A DNA stretch of 64,000 nucleotides, taken from Azospirillum formosense (lineage in GTDB: Bacteria; Pseudomonadota; Alphaproteobacteria; Azospirillales; Azospirillaceae). A model generated the notes under the pieces. It did no database searches and had not been told where the DNA came from. It worked only from the letters and a program-made list of their open reading frames with translations. The DNA lies in NCBI RefSeq assembly GCF_040500525.1, contig NZ_CP159402.1, positions 2,482,501 to 2,546,500 of the forward strand, given 5' to 3'. Made by a program: the position numbers and the translations under genes. This document shows positions 1 to 8,553 of this stretch, piece by piece; position 1 is the first letter of the stretch, and each line of letters opens with the position of its first letter.

Positions 1-1067
1 TCATCCAGTCCACCGACCGCCTGTTCGAGCTGCGCTGCATGCAGCAGTTCGCGGCCGGGGTGCTGACCCAGCTGTCCGCCTTCCTGCGGGTGAAGCCCGA
101 CGCCATCCTGTGCGCCCAGCGCGGCGCCGCCGGGCGGCCGTTGCCGGACGGCGCCTTCTACGTGCTGGCCGGCGCCGGCTGCTACGCCGAGGCGGCCGGG
201 CACACGGCGTCGCCGGCCGAGGCCGTGCGGCCGGGGGCGGCGATCCCGCCGGCCCTCGCCGGCCGCATCACCGACGCCTTCCGCAGCCGGCGCAGCCATT
301 ACGGCCCCAACGAGACGACCCTGTTCATCCGCGTGCCGGACGGGCACGAGGTGGCGGCCTGGATCCACACCGACCGCCCGCTGGACGACGTGGACCGCGC
401 GCTGGTCGAGGTGTTCGCCTCCAAGATCGCCATCAGCTTCGCCAACGTCAGCCTGTACGAGCGGCTGCGCGAGGCCAACGAGACGCTGGAGGCCCGCGTC
501 GCCGAGCGCACCCGCGCGCTGGAGGCCGCGAACGCCAAGCTGGAGCGGCTGGCCACCGTCGACCCGCTGACCGCCGTGTGGAACCGCCGGCATTTCCTGG
601 ACCTCGCCGCGGCGGAGCTGGGGCGGGCGCATCGGCACGGGCGGCGGCTCAGCGTCCTCCTGCTCGACCTCGACAACTTCAAGGCGGTCAACGACGGCCA
701 TGGCCACGCCGCCGGGGACGAGGCGCTGCGCACGGCGGTGGTCCGCGCCCGCGAGGCCCTGCGCACCTCCGACCAGATCGCCCGCTTCGGCGGGGAGGAG
801 TTCGTCGCCCTGCTGCCGGAGACCGACCTTGCCGGGGCGCGCATCGTGGCCGAGCGGGTGCGCGCCGCCATCGCCGGAAGCCCGGTGATGGCCGACGGCT
901 GGTCCATCCCCATCACCGCCAGTGTGGGCGTGGCCGAATGGCGCGCGGCGGAACCGTCCATCGAACTGACGCTGCGCCGCGCCGACGCCGCGCTCTACGA
1001 GGCCAAGCTGGCCGGGCGCAACCGCGTGTGCGTGGCAGACGAGCCGGACGCGCCCGCCCGCCCCTGA
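1..1067 (+). CDS. Diguanylate cyclase with DUF3369 domain (5' end missing)
   Basis: Makes cyclic di-GMP from two GTP. The reading frame is open to the window edge (first full codon at position 3), so the ATG at 39 is probably internal. The visible N-terminal part resembles DUF3369 (IQSTDRLFELRCMQQFAAGV), which in this family usually follows a receiver domain; a REC-DUF3369-GGDEF response regulator is therefore inferred, with the receiver outside the window. A coiled-coil linker (about residues 135-180 counted from position 39) precedes the GGDEF domain. The active loop reads GGEEF near residue 251, and an RTSD inhibitory site sits five residues upstream, so the enzyme should be active and product-inhibited. 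No EAL domain is present. Confidence 0.88.
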   Translation, partial: IQSTDRLFELRCMQQFAAGVLTQLSAFLRVKPDAILCAQRGAAGRPLPDGAFYVLAGAGCYAEAAGHTASPAEAVRPGAAIPPALAGRITDAFRSRRSHYGPNETTLFIRVPDGHEVAAWIHTDRPLDDVDRALVEVFASKIAISFANVSLYERLREANETLEARVAERTRALEAANAKLERLATVDPLTAVWNRRHFLDLAAAELGRAHRHGRRLSVLLLDLDNFKAVNDGHGHAAGDEALRTAVVRAREALRTSDQIARFGGEEFVALLPETDLAGARIVAERVRAAIAGSPVMADGWSIPITASVGVAEWRAAEPSIELTLRRADAALYEAKLAGRNRVCVADEPDAPARP

Positions 1068-1346
1068 TCCGCCATCACGATCCCGGACGCGGTCCGCAAC
1101 AAAGAAACCCTTGGCGCGCGGTCCGCAAGCCGGTCGCGAACGGCCCGCATCCGGATATTTCCCCGGCTTGAACGAACTTTGCAAATTTCGTCCGCCCTGC
1201 ACTTTGGCGTTGCAGGCCCGGAGGGCGTGGATTACCGCTCAACCGTTCTCGACACCATGAGACGGCGCGGACGGCGAGCGGGCTTCGGGCCGTTCCCGCC
1301 GCGGCACCTTTCGAGGGCGCGGGGTTTCAGCCGCGGGGTTTCAGCC

Positions 1347-1970
1347 ATGTGGAACGATTACGTTCAGGCCCTGTTCCTGGCGCTCGCCTTGGCCGGGCTG
1401 GGGTTCGGCATCGGCAAGGCGGCGGTTCTCCTCGGCGAGCGCGCGATCGAGCGGCGGCTGGGCACCGGCAGCCTGCGCGACCTCATCGCCCGTCGCGCCA
1501 AGCTGGAAGCCGGGCTCGAGGCGCGCCGGACGCAGCGCATCGCCGAACTGCGCAAGGCCGAGGAGGAAGCCGGCGAGGCCCTGCGCCGCCGCCAGTCGCT
1601 GGAGCGGCGCCTGCGCGACCTTCAGCACCGCGGCGACGACCTGCTGCGGCTGATCGGCGAGGAGGTCGCCGGCACCCCTTGCTACATCGCGCAGGTCGCG
1701 AACAAATACGTCGGCGGCGGCGCCAACCAGCAGGCGCAGCACGCCTTCATCGACTCCGGCTGGGCAAGGCCCCAGACGGTGGAGGTGTGGGCGCGCACCA
1801 TGCCGGTGGCACGGGCCGAGATCGAACGGCGCTACCCGCCCGCCTTCGGCTATGTGGTGTTGCGGATCCAGGAAGCGCCGCAAGGCTTTCCGGTCACGGC
1901 CGGCGGTGCGGGGGCCGGCCTCGGCGATTCCGGCCCGAACGGTGCCCTCCCCCTGGCGAAGGCGAGCTGA
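1347..1970 (+). CDS. Hypothetical membrane-anchored coiled-coil protein
   Basis: A 207-aa protein of unrecognised family. The ATG at 1347 is preferred because it directly precedes a hydrophobic anchor (about residues 8-28, LFLALALAGLGFGIG); the upstream in-frame extension is arginine-rich and unlike a signal. Residues 35-110 are charged and heptad-like, a likely coiled coil. A compact C-terminal part with CYIAQVANKYVGGG and a PPAFGYVVLRIQEAP stretch follows, then a Gly/Pro/Ala tail. It stops 7 bp before the next gene, which has the same anchor-coil-small-domain plan, so the two are probably co-transcribed and may form a complex. Function unknown. Confidence 0.65.
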   Translation: MWNDYVQALFLALALAGLGFGIGKAAVLLGERAIERRLGTGSLRDLIARRAKLEAGLEARRTQRIAELRKAEEEAGEALRRRQSLERRLRDLQHRGDDLLRLIGEEVAGTPCYIAQVANKYVGGGANQQAQHAFIDSGWARPQTVEVWARTMPVARAEIERRYPPAFGYVVLRIQEAPQGFPVTAGGAGAGLGDSGPNGALPLAKAS

Positions 1971-1977
1971 GGGCGCC

Positions 1978-2505
1978 ATGGCCCATCCATCGATGCCGTA
2001 TCTCTTTTCCGCGCTCGTCGGCGTGGCGACGCTGGCGGTCTCGCTCCTGTCGGCGCGGCGGCAACTCCGGACGGCGGAGGACCGCATCGCCAGCGCCGCG
2101 GCCCGCCGGCAGGCCCAGGTGGAGCGCCTCAAACGGCTTGCCCGCGCCACGCTGGACCAGGCGCGGGACCTGCGCGCAGCGCGGCGGCGCAAAGAGGCCA
2201 TCGACCTCGCCTGCGAGGATCTGGAAGAGCGGCTGGCGGCGGCGGGCGCGGCGGACCGGCGCGTCTATGTCCTGGACGACCGGCGCACGCCGGCGGATGC
2301 CGGATGGGTGGTGACGGTGGCTCACCCCGATTACGGCGCGCGGGTCACCGGCGGCCTGGAGAAGACGGCCCTGGAGCGTTGGAAGAGGGGCCGCCGCTTC
2401 CTGGTCTGGGGACTGGACGAGGCGAAGGCGCGGGAGAAGACCAACGCCCGCCATCCCGAACACAAGGGCTTCTCCATTCTTTCGGTGAAGCCTTACCTCG
2501 ACTGA
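1978..2505 (+). CDS. Hypothetical membrane-anchored coiled-coil protein (partner of preceding gene)
   Basis: A 175-aa protein of unrecognised family. The ATG at 1978 precedes a membrane segment at about residues 7-25 (YLFSALVGVATLAVSLL). Residues 28-95 are rich in Arg, Glu and Ala with a coiled-coil pattern. The C-terminal 80 residues (VYVLDDRRTP, GWVVTVAHPDYG, RRFLVWGLDEAKA) look like a small alpha/beta domain that would face the cytoplasm if the positively charged region after the anchor stays inside. It follows the preceding gene by 7 bp and shares its architecture without obvious sequence identity. No function can be assigned. Confidence 0.65.
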   Translation: MAHPSMPYLFSALVGVATLAVSLLSARRQLRTAEDRIASAAARRQAQVERLKRLARATLDQARDLRAARRRKEAIDLACEDLEERLAAAGAADRRVYVLDDRRTPADAGWVVTVAHPDYGARVTGGLEKTALERWKRGRRFLVWGLDEAKAREKTNARHPEHKGFSILSVKPYLD

Positions 2506-2642
2506 GGACCCGGACGGATAGGCTTCCTCGTTTGGGGGAGCCCCGGTGGCGGTCATCTGCCGGACGGACGGTTGCTGTCACCTCTTTTCGCTACCATGTC
2601 CTTCACAGTTGCGTCATTCTGATCGGGTCAAGCGGAGGAGCC

Positions 2643-2765
2643 ATGATGGATCTCGATCTGGTCGTGCTCGTTGGGGCGATGGCTGCGGCCCTCGCGGGCC
2701 TCGCTGCCGCCCGCCCGGCCATGAAGCCGGTGCGCGTGCGCAGCCGGAACCGCCGTCGGCGCTGA
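2643..2765 (+). CDS. Possible 40-aa single-pass membrane protein
   Basis: A short frame with a strong ribosome-binding site (GGAGGAG just upstream of ATG). The product has an acidic start, a hydrophobic segment (LVVLVGAMAAALAGLAAARP) and a very basic tail (RVRSRNRRRR), giving an N-out, C-in topology by the positive-inside rule. It lies between the coiled-coil pair and the convergent psp genes. No homologue is recognised; the ribosome-binding site and topology are the only support. Confidence 0.4.
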   Translation: MMDLDLVVLVGAMAAALAGLAAARPAMKPVRVRSRNRRRR

Positions 2766-2868
2766 CCCTCCCCGGCGCCGCGCCGGCGGCGCTGCGGTTG
2801 AAGGCGCCGCGTCACGCGGCGCTGCGGTCGGGCGGCGGCTCGGCCCCGGAGGCGCTCCGGGGCTGCCG

Positions 2869-3270
2869 TCAGCGGTCCAGGTTGCGGATCGCGCGGTTGA
2901 GTTCGTACTCTTTGGAAGCGACGTGCGCTTCCAGATTTCCCACGCGCTTCTCGAAATCCCGGAAGCGTTGCGTCAGGCCGGCCAGGGTGCGGTCGGGCTT
3001 GATCGATACGCCACGCCAGAACGCCTCCTCCTCCGGGTTGCGGTAGACCGCCGGCGGCTTGACCGGCAGCACCAGCACCGCGATCACGTAGGCGAGAAGC
3101 ACCGGCGGCATGAAGAAGAACAGGCCCAGCACCAGCGCCAGCCGGACCAGCCCAGGCTTGAACCCGAAGTAATCGGCGATGCCGGCGCACACCCCGCCCA
3201 CCACGCCACGCTGCGGATCGCGGAAGAGCCGGTGCGGGTTGGGCGAGTCGTAGGGCGAAGAACGGTCCAT
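2869..3270 (-). CDS. pspC: Phage shock protein C
   Basis: PspC-domain inner-membrane protein of the envelope-stress response; in the known system PspB and PspC sense membrane damage and recruit PspA. The 133-aa protein shows the PspC signature (RDPQRGVVGGVCAGIADYFG, about residues 16-36), then a hydrophobic stretch at residues 40-70 (LVLGLFFFMPPVLLAYVIAVLVL), and a charged C-terminal helix with coiled-coil character (residues 92-133). It is the last gene of the minus-strand psp operon, 45 bp after pspB. Confidence 0.93.
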   Translation of the reverse strand: MDRSSPYDSPNPHRLFRDPQRGVVGGVCAGIADYFGFKPGLVRLALVLGLFFFMPPVLLAYVIAVLVLPVKPPAVYRNPEEEAFWRGVSIKPDRTLAGLTQRFRDFEKRVGNLEAHVASKEYELNRAIRNLDR

Positions 3271-3315
3271 CGTCGGGCTCCCGTCAGGTCGGAATGAGTG
3301 TGGAATGCGGCCGGC

Positions 3316-3543
3316 TCACAGCTTGTCGCGCCAATTGGGCGACTCCGCGTCGAGCACCCGTTCCAGCGCGTGGATGCGGCCTTCCAGGCGGTTCGAGATG
3401 TCCCACAGCTCAGCCAGAAGCTGCTCGTCCTGGGCGGACAGGCCGCGCTGCCCGCGCCATTTGGTGATGTAGTGGAAGATGATCCAAAGCGGTGCCACTA
3501 CGGTCATGAAGAGCACCGCGAGGACGAAGCTGAAACCGCTCAT
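3316..3543 (-). CDS. pspB: Phage shock protein B
   Basis: Small (75 aa) PspB-type membrane protein. One N-terminal membrane helix (about residues 4-24, FVLAVLFMTVVAPLWIIFHY) precedes a cytoplasmic amphipathic part (LSAQDEQLLAELWDISNRLEGRI), the layout of the family. It acts with PspC in signalling to PspA. The gene lies between pspA and pspC, separated from pspA by 138 bp that contain a perfect palindromic repeat. Confidence 0.92.
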   Translation of the reverse strand: MSGFSFVLAVLFMTVVAPLWIIFHYITKWRGQRGLSAQDEQLLAELWDISNRLEGRIHALERVLDAESPNWRDKL

Positions 3544-3574
3544 CGGGGGACGGCCTTTCTTGTTGTTCGGGAAA

Positions 3575-3604
3575 CCCCTCTCCCGCGAACCGGCGGGAGA
3601 GGGG
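3575..3604. repeat. Extragenic palindrome of the CCCTCTCCC family
   Basis: Perfect 12-bp inverted repeat (CCCCTCTCCCGC, 6-bp loop, GCGGGAGAGGGG) between pspA and pspB. The same CCCTCTCCC/CCCTCCCC motif recurs between genes near 8.5, 22.8, 36.2 and 46.9 kb. Inside an operon it may set relative mRNA levels of the flanking genes. Confidence 0.8.
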
Positions 3605-3681
3605 ACTCAACGCCAACCCCGCACGCCACCCCCGCTGTCGGGAAAGACGGAGGCGGGATTGGCGCCGGCACCGGTGCGGGA

Positions 3682-4353
3682 TCAGCTTCCCCGGCGCGCG
3701 GCGACGCGGGCCTTCAGCGCGGCCAGCTCGTCCTGGACCTTCTTGTCGGCCTCCAGCTCGGCGATCTCCTCGGTCAGCGTCTTGGTGCGGCCCACGTCGT
3801 AGGCCTCCACGCGGCCTTCCAGCTCGTCGAGGTTGCGCTCCACCTGCTCGAAGCGGGAGAAGGCGTCGTTGATCCGCTCGTCATGCAGCGTGGAGCGGAC
3901 GCGGACGCGGTTGGCCGCCGTCTTGGTGCGGGCGACCAGCGCCTTCTCGCGATTCTTGGCGTCGGTCAGCTTGGCCTGGAGACGGCCGATGTCCTCGTTG
4001 GACTTGGACAGGGCCTCCTCGACCTGGACCAGCTGCGCGGTCAGGACGTCGGCCTCCTCGGCGGCGCGCGACTTGGCCATCAGCGCCTGCTTGGCGAGGT
4101 CCTCGCGGTCGTGGGTCAGGGCGGTCTCGGCCTTGCGGTCCCAGGAGTCGCGCTCGCGGTGCAGGTCGGCGATGCGGCGCTCGATCTCCTTGCGCTCGGC
4201 GATGATCTTCACCGTGGAGGAGCGCACCTCGACCAGCGTGTCCTCCATCTCCTGGATGATCAGACGGATCAGCTTCTCCGGGTCCTCGGCGCGGTCGAGC
4301 AGCGCGTTGAGGTTGGATTGCACGATGTCGGTCAGGCGCGAAAAAATGCTCAT
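3682..4353 (-). CDS. pspA: Phage shock protein A (PspA/IM30 family)
   Basis: PspA is a peripheral inner-membrane protein that oligomerises on damaged membranes to limit proton leak and, when membranes are intact, binds and inhibits PspF. The 223-aa sequence is typical in length: an amphipathic membrane-binding start (MSIFSRLTDIVQSNLNALLD) followed by an almost wholly helical, charged coiled coil. The conserved AEDPEKLIRLIIQEMEDTL stretch is at residues 22-40. It is the second gene from the sigma-54 promoter, after the 48-aa membrane protein gene. Confidence 0.96.
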   Translation of the reverse strand: MSIFSRLTDIVQSNLNALLDRAEDPEKLIRLIIQEMEDTLVEVRSSTVKIIAERKEIERRIADLHRERDSWDRKAETALTHDREDLAKQALMAKSRAAEEADVLTAQLVQVEEALSKSNEDIGRLQAKLTDAKNREKALVARTKTAANRVRVRSTLHDERINDAFSRFEQVERNLDELEGRVEAYDVGRTKTLTEEIAELEADKKVQDELAALKARVAARRGS

Positions 4354-4415
4354 GGGGATGTGTCCCTCGTTTGGCGCTTATGGTTGGGCTTGGTCTTCGT
4401 CAGGCCTGGGATTTG

Positions 4416-4562
4416 TCAGCCGAGGATCGTCGCGATCAGCAGGCCGGCGGCGAAGAACGCCCAGCTCTCGGTGGGGCGGCTGGTCAGGTAGGTCCGGATG
4501 CGCGCCGCCAGCGGACGGGCGTCGCGGGTGTAGCGGCGGTGGTAGTCGCTGTAGTGGCTCAT
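4416..4562 (-). CDS. 48-aa membrane protein, first gene of the psp operon
   Basis: A 48-aa protein: a basic, Tyr/Arg-rich N-terminus (HYSDYHRRYTRDARPLAARI) and one C-terminal membrane segment (WAFFAAGLLIATILG). The start at 4562 is supported by AAGGAG about 6 bp upstream and by its position some 18 bp after the expected start of the sigma-54 transcript; the frame extends further upstream but only across the promoter. It is 62 bp from pspA and must be co-induced with it. It is not an obvious PspG or PspD homologue; an auxiliary membrane role is inferred. Confidence 0.72.
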   Translation of the reverse strand: MSHYSDYHRRYTRDARPLAARIRTYLTSRPTESWAFFAAGLLIATILG

Positions 4563-4591
4563 GCGGGTCTCCTTGTTTGGCTCACTTCTTC

Positions 4592-4606
4592 GCAATGGCC
4601 GTGCCA
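4592..4606 (-). promoter_or_regulatory. Sigma-54 (-24/-12) promoter of the psp operon
   Basis: On the minus strand the sequence reads TGGCACG-N4-TTGC, an exact match to the RpoN consensus with 10 bp between the GG and GC dinucleotides. Transcription would start about 12 bp downstream, leaving a short leader before the ATG at 4562. The divergent neighbour encodes PspF, the sigma-54 activator for psp genes, which supports the call. The PspF binding site should lie in 4607-4720; I could not define it. Confidence 0.9.
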
Positions 4607-4664
4607 AAGCCGGAAACTCCCGCAAAGCCCTGGATTTCCTGGAGCGCACGGTTGGACACCGGGG

Positions 4665-4693
4665 TTGGAGTATCGCCTTTTTCACGATAGAAT
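4665..4693 (+). promoter_or_regulatory. Candidate sigma-70 promoter of pspF
   Basis: TTGGAG, a 17-bp spacer and TAGAAT, 33 bp before the pspF ATG. Spacing is ideal and both boxes are near consensus. It would overlap the region where PspF is expected to bind for psp activation, which is how pspF autoregulates in E. coli. Confidence 0.4.
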
Positions 4694-4726
4694 GAAGAAA
4701 TCTACCAATACTTCGCTTTTTTGACC

Positions 4727-5734
<1,008 letters not shown>

Positions 5735-5740
5735 GGGCGC

Positions 5741-6052
5741 CTACTTCTTCTCCAGCAGCAGGGTGCCCTTGCTCTGCAGCCGGTCCTTCACCTTGTTGGC
5801 CAGCAGGCCGAGCGCCCAGGGAAGCTGCACCTCCACGGTGACGCTGTCGTCCTGCACGTCGATGAAGCCGGTGACGGTCTGGGCCATCGCCACCACGCGG
5901 AAATCCACGCGGTCGTCGGTCCAGTGGTCGTCCATGCTGCTGGCGACCGCGGCGAGGTGGGAGCGGGCCTGCCCCACCCCCTCCGCCACGCGCCGCTTCG
6001 CCTCGTCCCGGCCGAGCTTGTGGGGAATGGAAACGGTCAGGGGCTTCGACAT
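5741..6052 (-). CDS. Polyhydroxyalkanoic acid system family protein
   Basis: A 103-aa protein matching the small family found with PHA granule genes (PHA_gran_rgn type): starts SKPLTVSIPHKLGRDEAKRRV, has a central VDFRVVAMAQTVTGFIDV beta region and ends in QLPWALGLLANKVKDRL. Its molecular role is not well established; granule association is assumed from family context. It converges with pspF, 6 bp away. A PHA depolymerase lies at 22.9-24.1 kb. Confidence 0.85.
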   Translation of the reverse strand: MSKPLTVSIPHKLGRDEAKRRVAEGVGQARSHLAAVASSMDDHWTDDRVDFRVVAMAQTVTGFIDVQDDSVTVEVQLPWALGLLANKVKDRLQSKGTLLLEKK

Positions 6053-6260
6053 GAACAGGCTCTCCGCTGCGTCAACGCTTATTCATGGGAAACAACAGTC
6101 CGCGGCGGCTTTTCTTCCACCCCCGTCATCCATCTGCAACGGTGCTAAGACAAATCTTATCTCTTTCGAGGGCGCTCTTTCGTCGCAACGGGGCGGCGGC
6201 GTATAGCTTTCCATCACAGATTACATCGGGCATGGACTTCTTGGGGGCCGCGACCGCGCC

Positions 6261-8441
6261 GTGAGCAACGATCGACCGGGCGAACTCTTTGCGGGGCCGC
6301 GCCCCATCCAGACACGCGGGGAGGAGCCGACGCTGCGCCCCCGCCTGCCCAAGCGCGCGCCCAAGCCGGAAAAGCCCGCCAAGCCCGAGAAGCCGAAAGC
6401 CGAGAAGCCGCGCAAACCTGCCCCGCCGCCGCGCAAGGCCAGCCCCAAGACCGCCAGGGGCGGCGGCGGGCGGCGTCGCTCGATCCTCGGCACGCTGGTC
6501 TATGCCGGGACGGTCGCCGGGGTGTGGTGCGGCATCGCCCTGGGCGCGGTGCTGGCCTGGTTCGCCCTGGACCTGCCGGACATCTCCAAGGTCGCGCAGT
6601 TCGAGCGGCGCGCCTCGGTCACCGTGCTGGCGGCCGACGGGTCGGAGTTCGCGCGCTTCGGCGACCTGCACGGCACGACGCTGGGCGTGCGCGACCTGCC
6701 GCCGCACCTGATCAACGCCGTGCTGGCCATCGAGGACCGGCGCTTCTACTCGCATTTCGGCGTCGACCCCATCGGTCTGGCCCGCGCGCTCTACGTCAAC
6801 TGGCGCTCCGGACGCTCGGCGCAGGGCGGCTCAACCATCACCCAGCAGCTCGCCAAGAACCTCTTCCTGACGCCCGAGAAGTCGCTGAAGCGCAAGATCC
6901 AGGAAGCCATGCTGGCGCTGTGGCTGGAGCACCGCTTCACCAAGGACCAGATCCTCACCGCCTACCTGAACCGGGTGTACCTGGGAGCGGGCACCTTCGG
7001 CGTGGACGCGGCGGCGCGCACCTATTTCGGCAAGCCGGCGACCCAGCTCGACCTGCGGGAATCGGCGATCATCGCCGGCCTTCTGAAGGCGCCCTCGCGC
7101 TACGCCCCGACCTCCAACCCGGACGAGGCGGCGGAGCGGTCGCGCGTCGTGATGGGCGCCATGGTCGACGCCGGCTTCATCACCGCGCCGGAGCTGGAGG
7201 CGGCACGCAACGCCCCGCCGTCGGCCAAGCGCAAGGCGGGCGGCGACGGGCGCTACTTCGCGGACTGGGTGACGGAACTGGTCTCGGCCTTCGTCGGCTC
7301 CGGCCATGGCGACGTGGTGGTGCGCACGACGCTGGACCTCAAGCTGCAGCGCGCGGCGGAGCAGCGGCTGGAGGAGACCTTGGCCGGCCCCGGTGCGGCC
7401 GCCAACGCGCGCCAGGGCGCGCTGGTCGCCATGACCACCGACGGCGCTGTGCGCGCCCTGGTCGGCGGGCGGGACTACGACAACAGCGAGTTCAACCGCG
7501 CCACCCAGGCGATGCGCCAGCCGGGATCGGCCTTCAAGCCCTTCGTCTATCTGGCGGCGCTGGAGGCCGGCTGGTCGCCCGACAGCCCGGTCGAGGACGC
7601 CCCGGTCCGCATCGGCACCTGGAGCCCCGGCAACTACGACGGCAAGTTCCGCGGCACCATCACCATGGCCAACGCGCTGGCCCATTCGTCCAACACCGCG
7701 ACCGTGCGCATCATCGACCGCATCGGGGTGGAGCGGGTGCGCCGGGTGGCGGCGGGGCTTGGCATCAACTCGCCGCTGGGCAAGGACCTGTCGCTGGCGC
7801 TCGGCACCAGCGAGGTCAATTTGCTGGAGCTGACCCGCGGCTACGCCGGCATCGCCAACCGCGGCGCCCCGGTCTGGCCCTACGCCATCACCGAGATCCG
7901 CGACCGCGACGGCAACGTCCTGTACCGGCGGCAGGCCGGCGGCTCCGTCCCGGTGGTCGACCCGGTGCACGCGGTGCAGCTCACCCGCATGATGAGCGGC
8001 GTCATCGAGTACGGCACCGGCAAGTCGGCCAGGCTCGACCGTCCGGCGGCGGCCAAGTCGGGCACCACCCAGGATTACCGCGACGCCTGGTTCGTCGGCT
8101 TCACCGCCGACCTCGTGGCCGGGGTGTGGCTGGGCAACGACAACAACGCCGAGATGAAGCGGGTCACCGGCGGCTCGCTGCCGGCCAAGCTGTGGCAGGG
8201 CTTCATGCTGGACGCCCACGCCGGGCGCCCGCCCCGCCCCCTGCCGGGGATGGAGGGCGCCCCCGCCTATGTCGCGTCCGGCATCGCGGAGCCCGCCCGC
8301 GCCACCCCGGCGGCGGCCCCGGCGCCATCGCGCGGTTCGTCGGGTGGTGTGGCCTCCGGCATCGGCTCGCTGATCGAAAGCCTGACCGGCAAGGGCAGCG
8401 CGCCGCAGGTGCAGTACGACTACGGCAATCCGGTGCGGTGA
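6261..8441 (+). CDS. Class A penicillin-binding protein (PBP1A family)
   Basis: Bifunctional peptidoglycan glycosyltransferase and transpeptidase, 726 aa from a GTG start. The N-terminus is a long Pro/Lys-rich cytoplasmic tail (residues 1-75), then a membrane helix (about 80-108). The glycosyltransferase domain carries EDRRFYSHFGVD and GGSTITQQLAKN. In the transpeptidase domain the nucleophile motif is SAFK near residue 423, followed by SSN (AHSSNTA) and KSGT (AAKSGTTQDYRDAW). The C-terminus is a low-complexity Ala/Pro/Ser segment. All catalytic motifs are intact. A palindromic repeat follows the stop codon. Confidence 0.95.
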   Translation: MSNDRPGELFAGPRPIQTRGEEPTLRPRLPKRAPKPEKPAKPEKPKAEKPRKPAPPPRKASPKTARGGGGRRRSILGTLVYAGTVAGVWCGIALGAVLAWFALDLPDISKVAQFERRASVTVLAADGSEFARFGDLHGTTLGVRDLPPHLINAVLAIEDRRFYSHFGVDPIGLARALYVNWRSGRSAQGGSTITQQLAKNLFLTPEKSLKRKIQEAMLALWLEHRFTKDQILTAYLNRVYLGAGTFGVDAAARTYFGKPATQLDLRESAIIAGLLKAPSRYAPTSNPDEAAERSRVVMGAMVDAGFITAPELEAARNAPPSAKRKAGGDGRYFADWVTELVSAFVGSGHGDVVVRTTLDLKLQRAAEQRLEETLAGPGAAANARQGALVAMTTDGAVRALVGGRDYDNSEFNRATQAMRQPGSAFKPFVYLAALEAGWSPDSPVEDAPVRIGTWSPGNYDGKFRGTITMANALAHSSNTATVRIIDRIGVERVRRVAAGLGINSPLGKDLSLALGTSEVNLLELTRGYAGIANRGAPVWPYAITEIRDRDGNVLYRRQAGGSVPVVDPVHAVQLTRMMSGVIEYGTGKSARLDRPAAAKSGTTQDYRDAWFVGFTADLVAGVWLGNDNNAEMKRVTGGSLPAKLWQGFMLDAHAGRPPRPLPGMEGAPAYVASGIAEPARATPAAAPAPSRGSSGGVASGIGSLIESLTGKGSAPQVQYDYGNPVR

Positions 8442-8452
8442 GGGGGAGCGCA

Positions 8453-8543
8453 TTGCCCCCACCCCAGCCCTCCCCCGCTTTCGCGGGAGAGGGAGATTAA
8501 GTCCCCTCCCCTGCGAAGCGGGGGAGGGTTAGGGAGGGGGCAA
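8453..8543. repeat. Long extragenic inverted repeat (CCCTCCCC/GGGGAGGG family)
   Basis: Imperfect inverted repeat of about 28 bp per arm (TTGCCCCCACCCCAGCCCTC on the left, its near complement ending GGGAGGGGGCAA on the right), with an inner CCCGC...GCGGG hairpin. It separates the convergent PBP and flavoprotein genes and may terminate both. Similar elements occur near 3.6, 22.8, 36.2 and 46.9 kb. Confidence 0.75.
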
Positions 8544-8553
8544 GGGACGAAAC

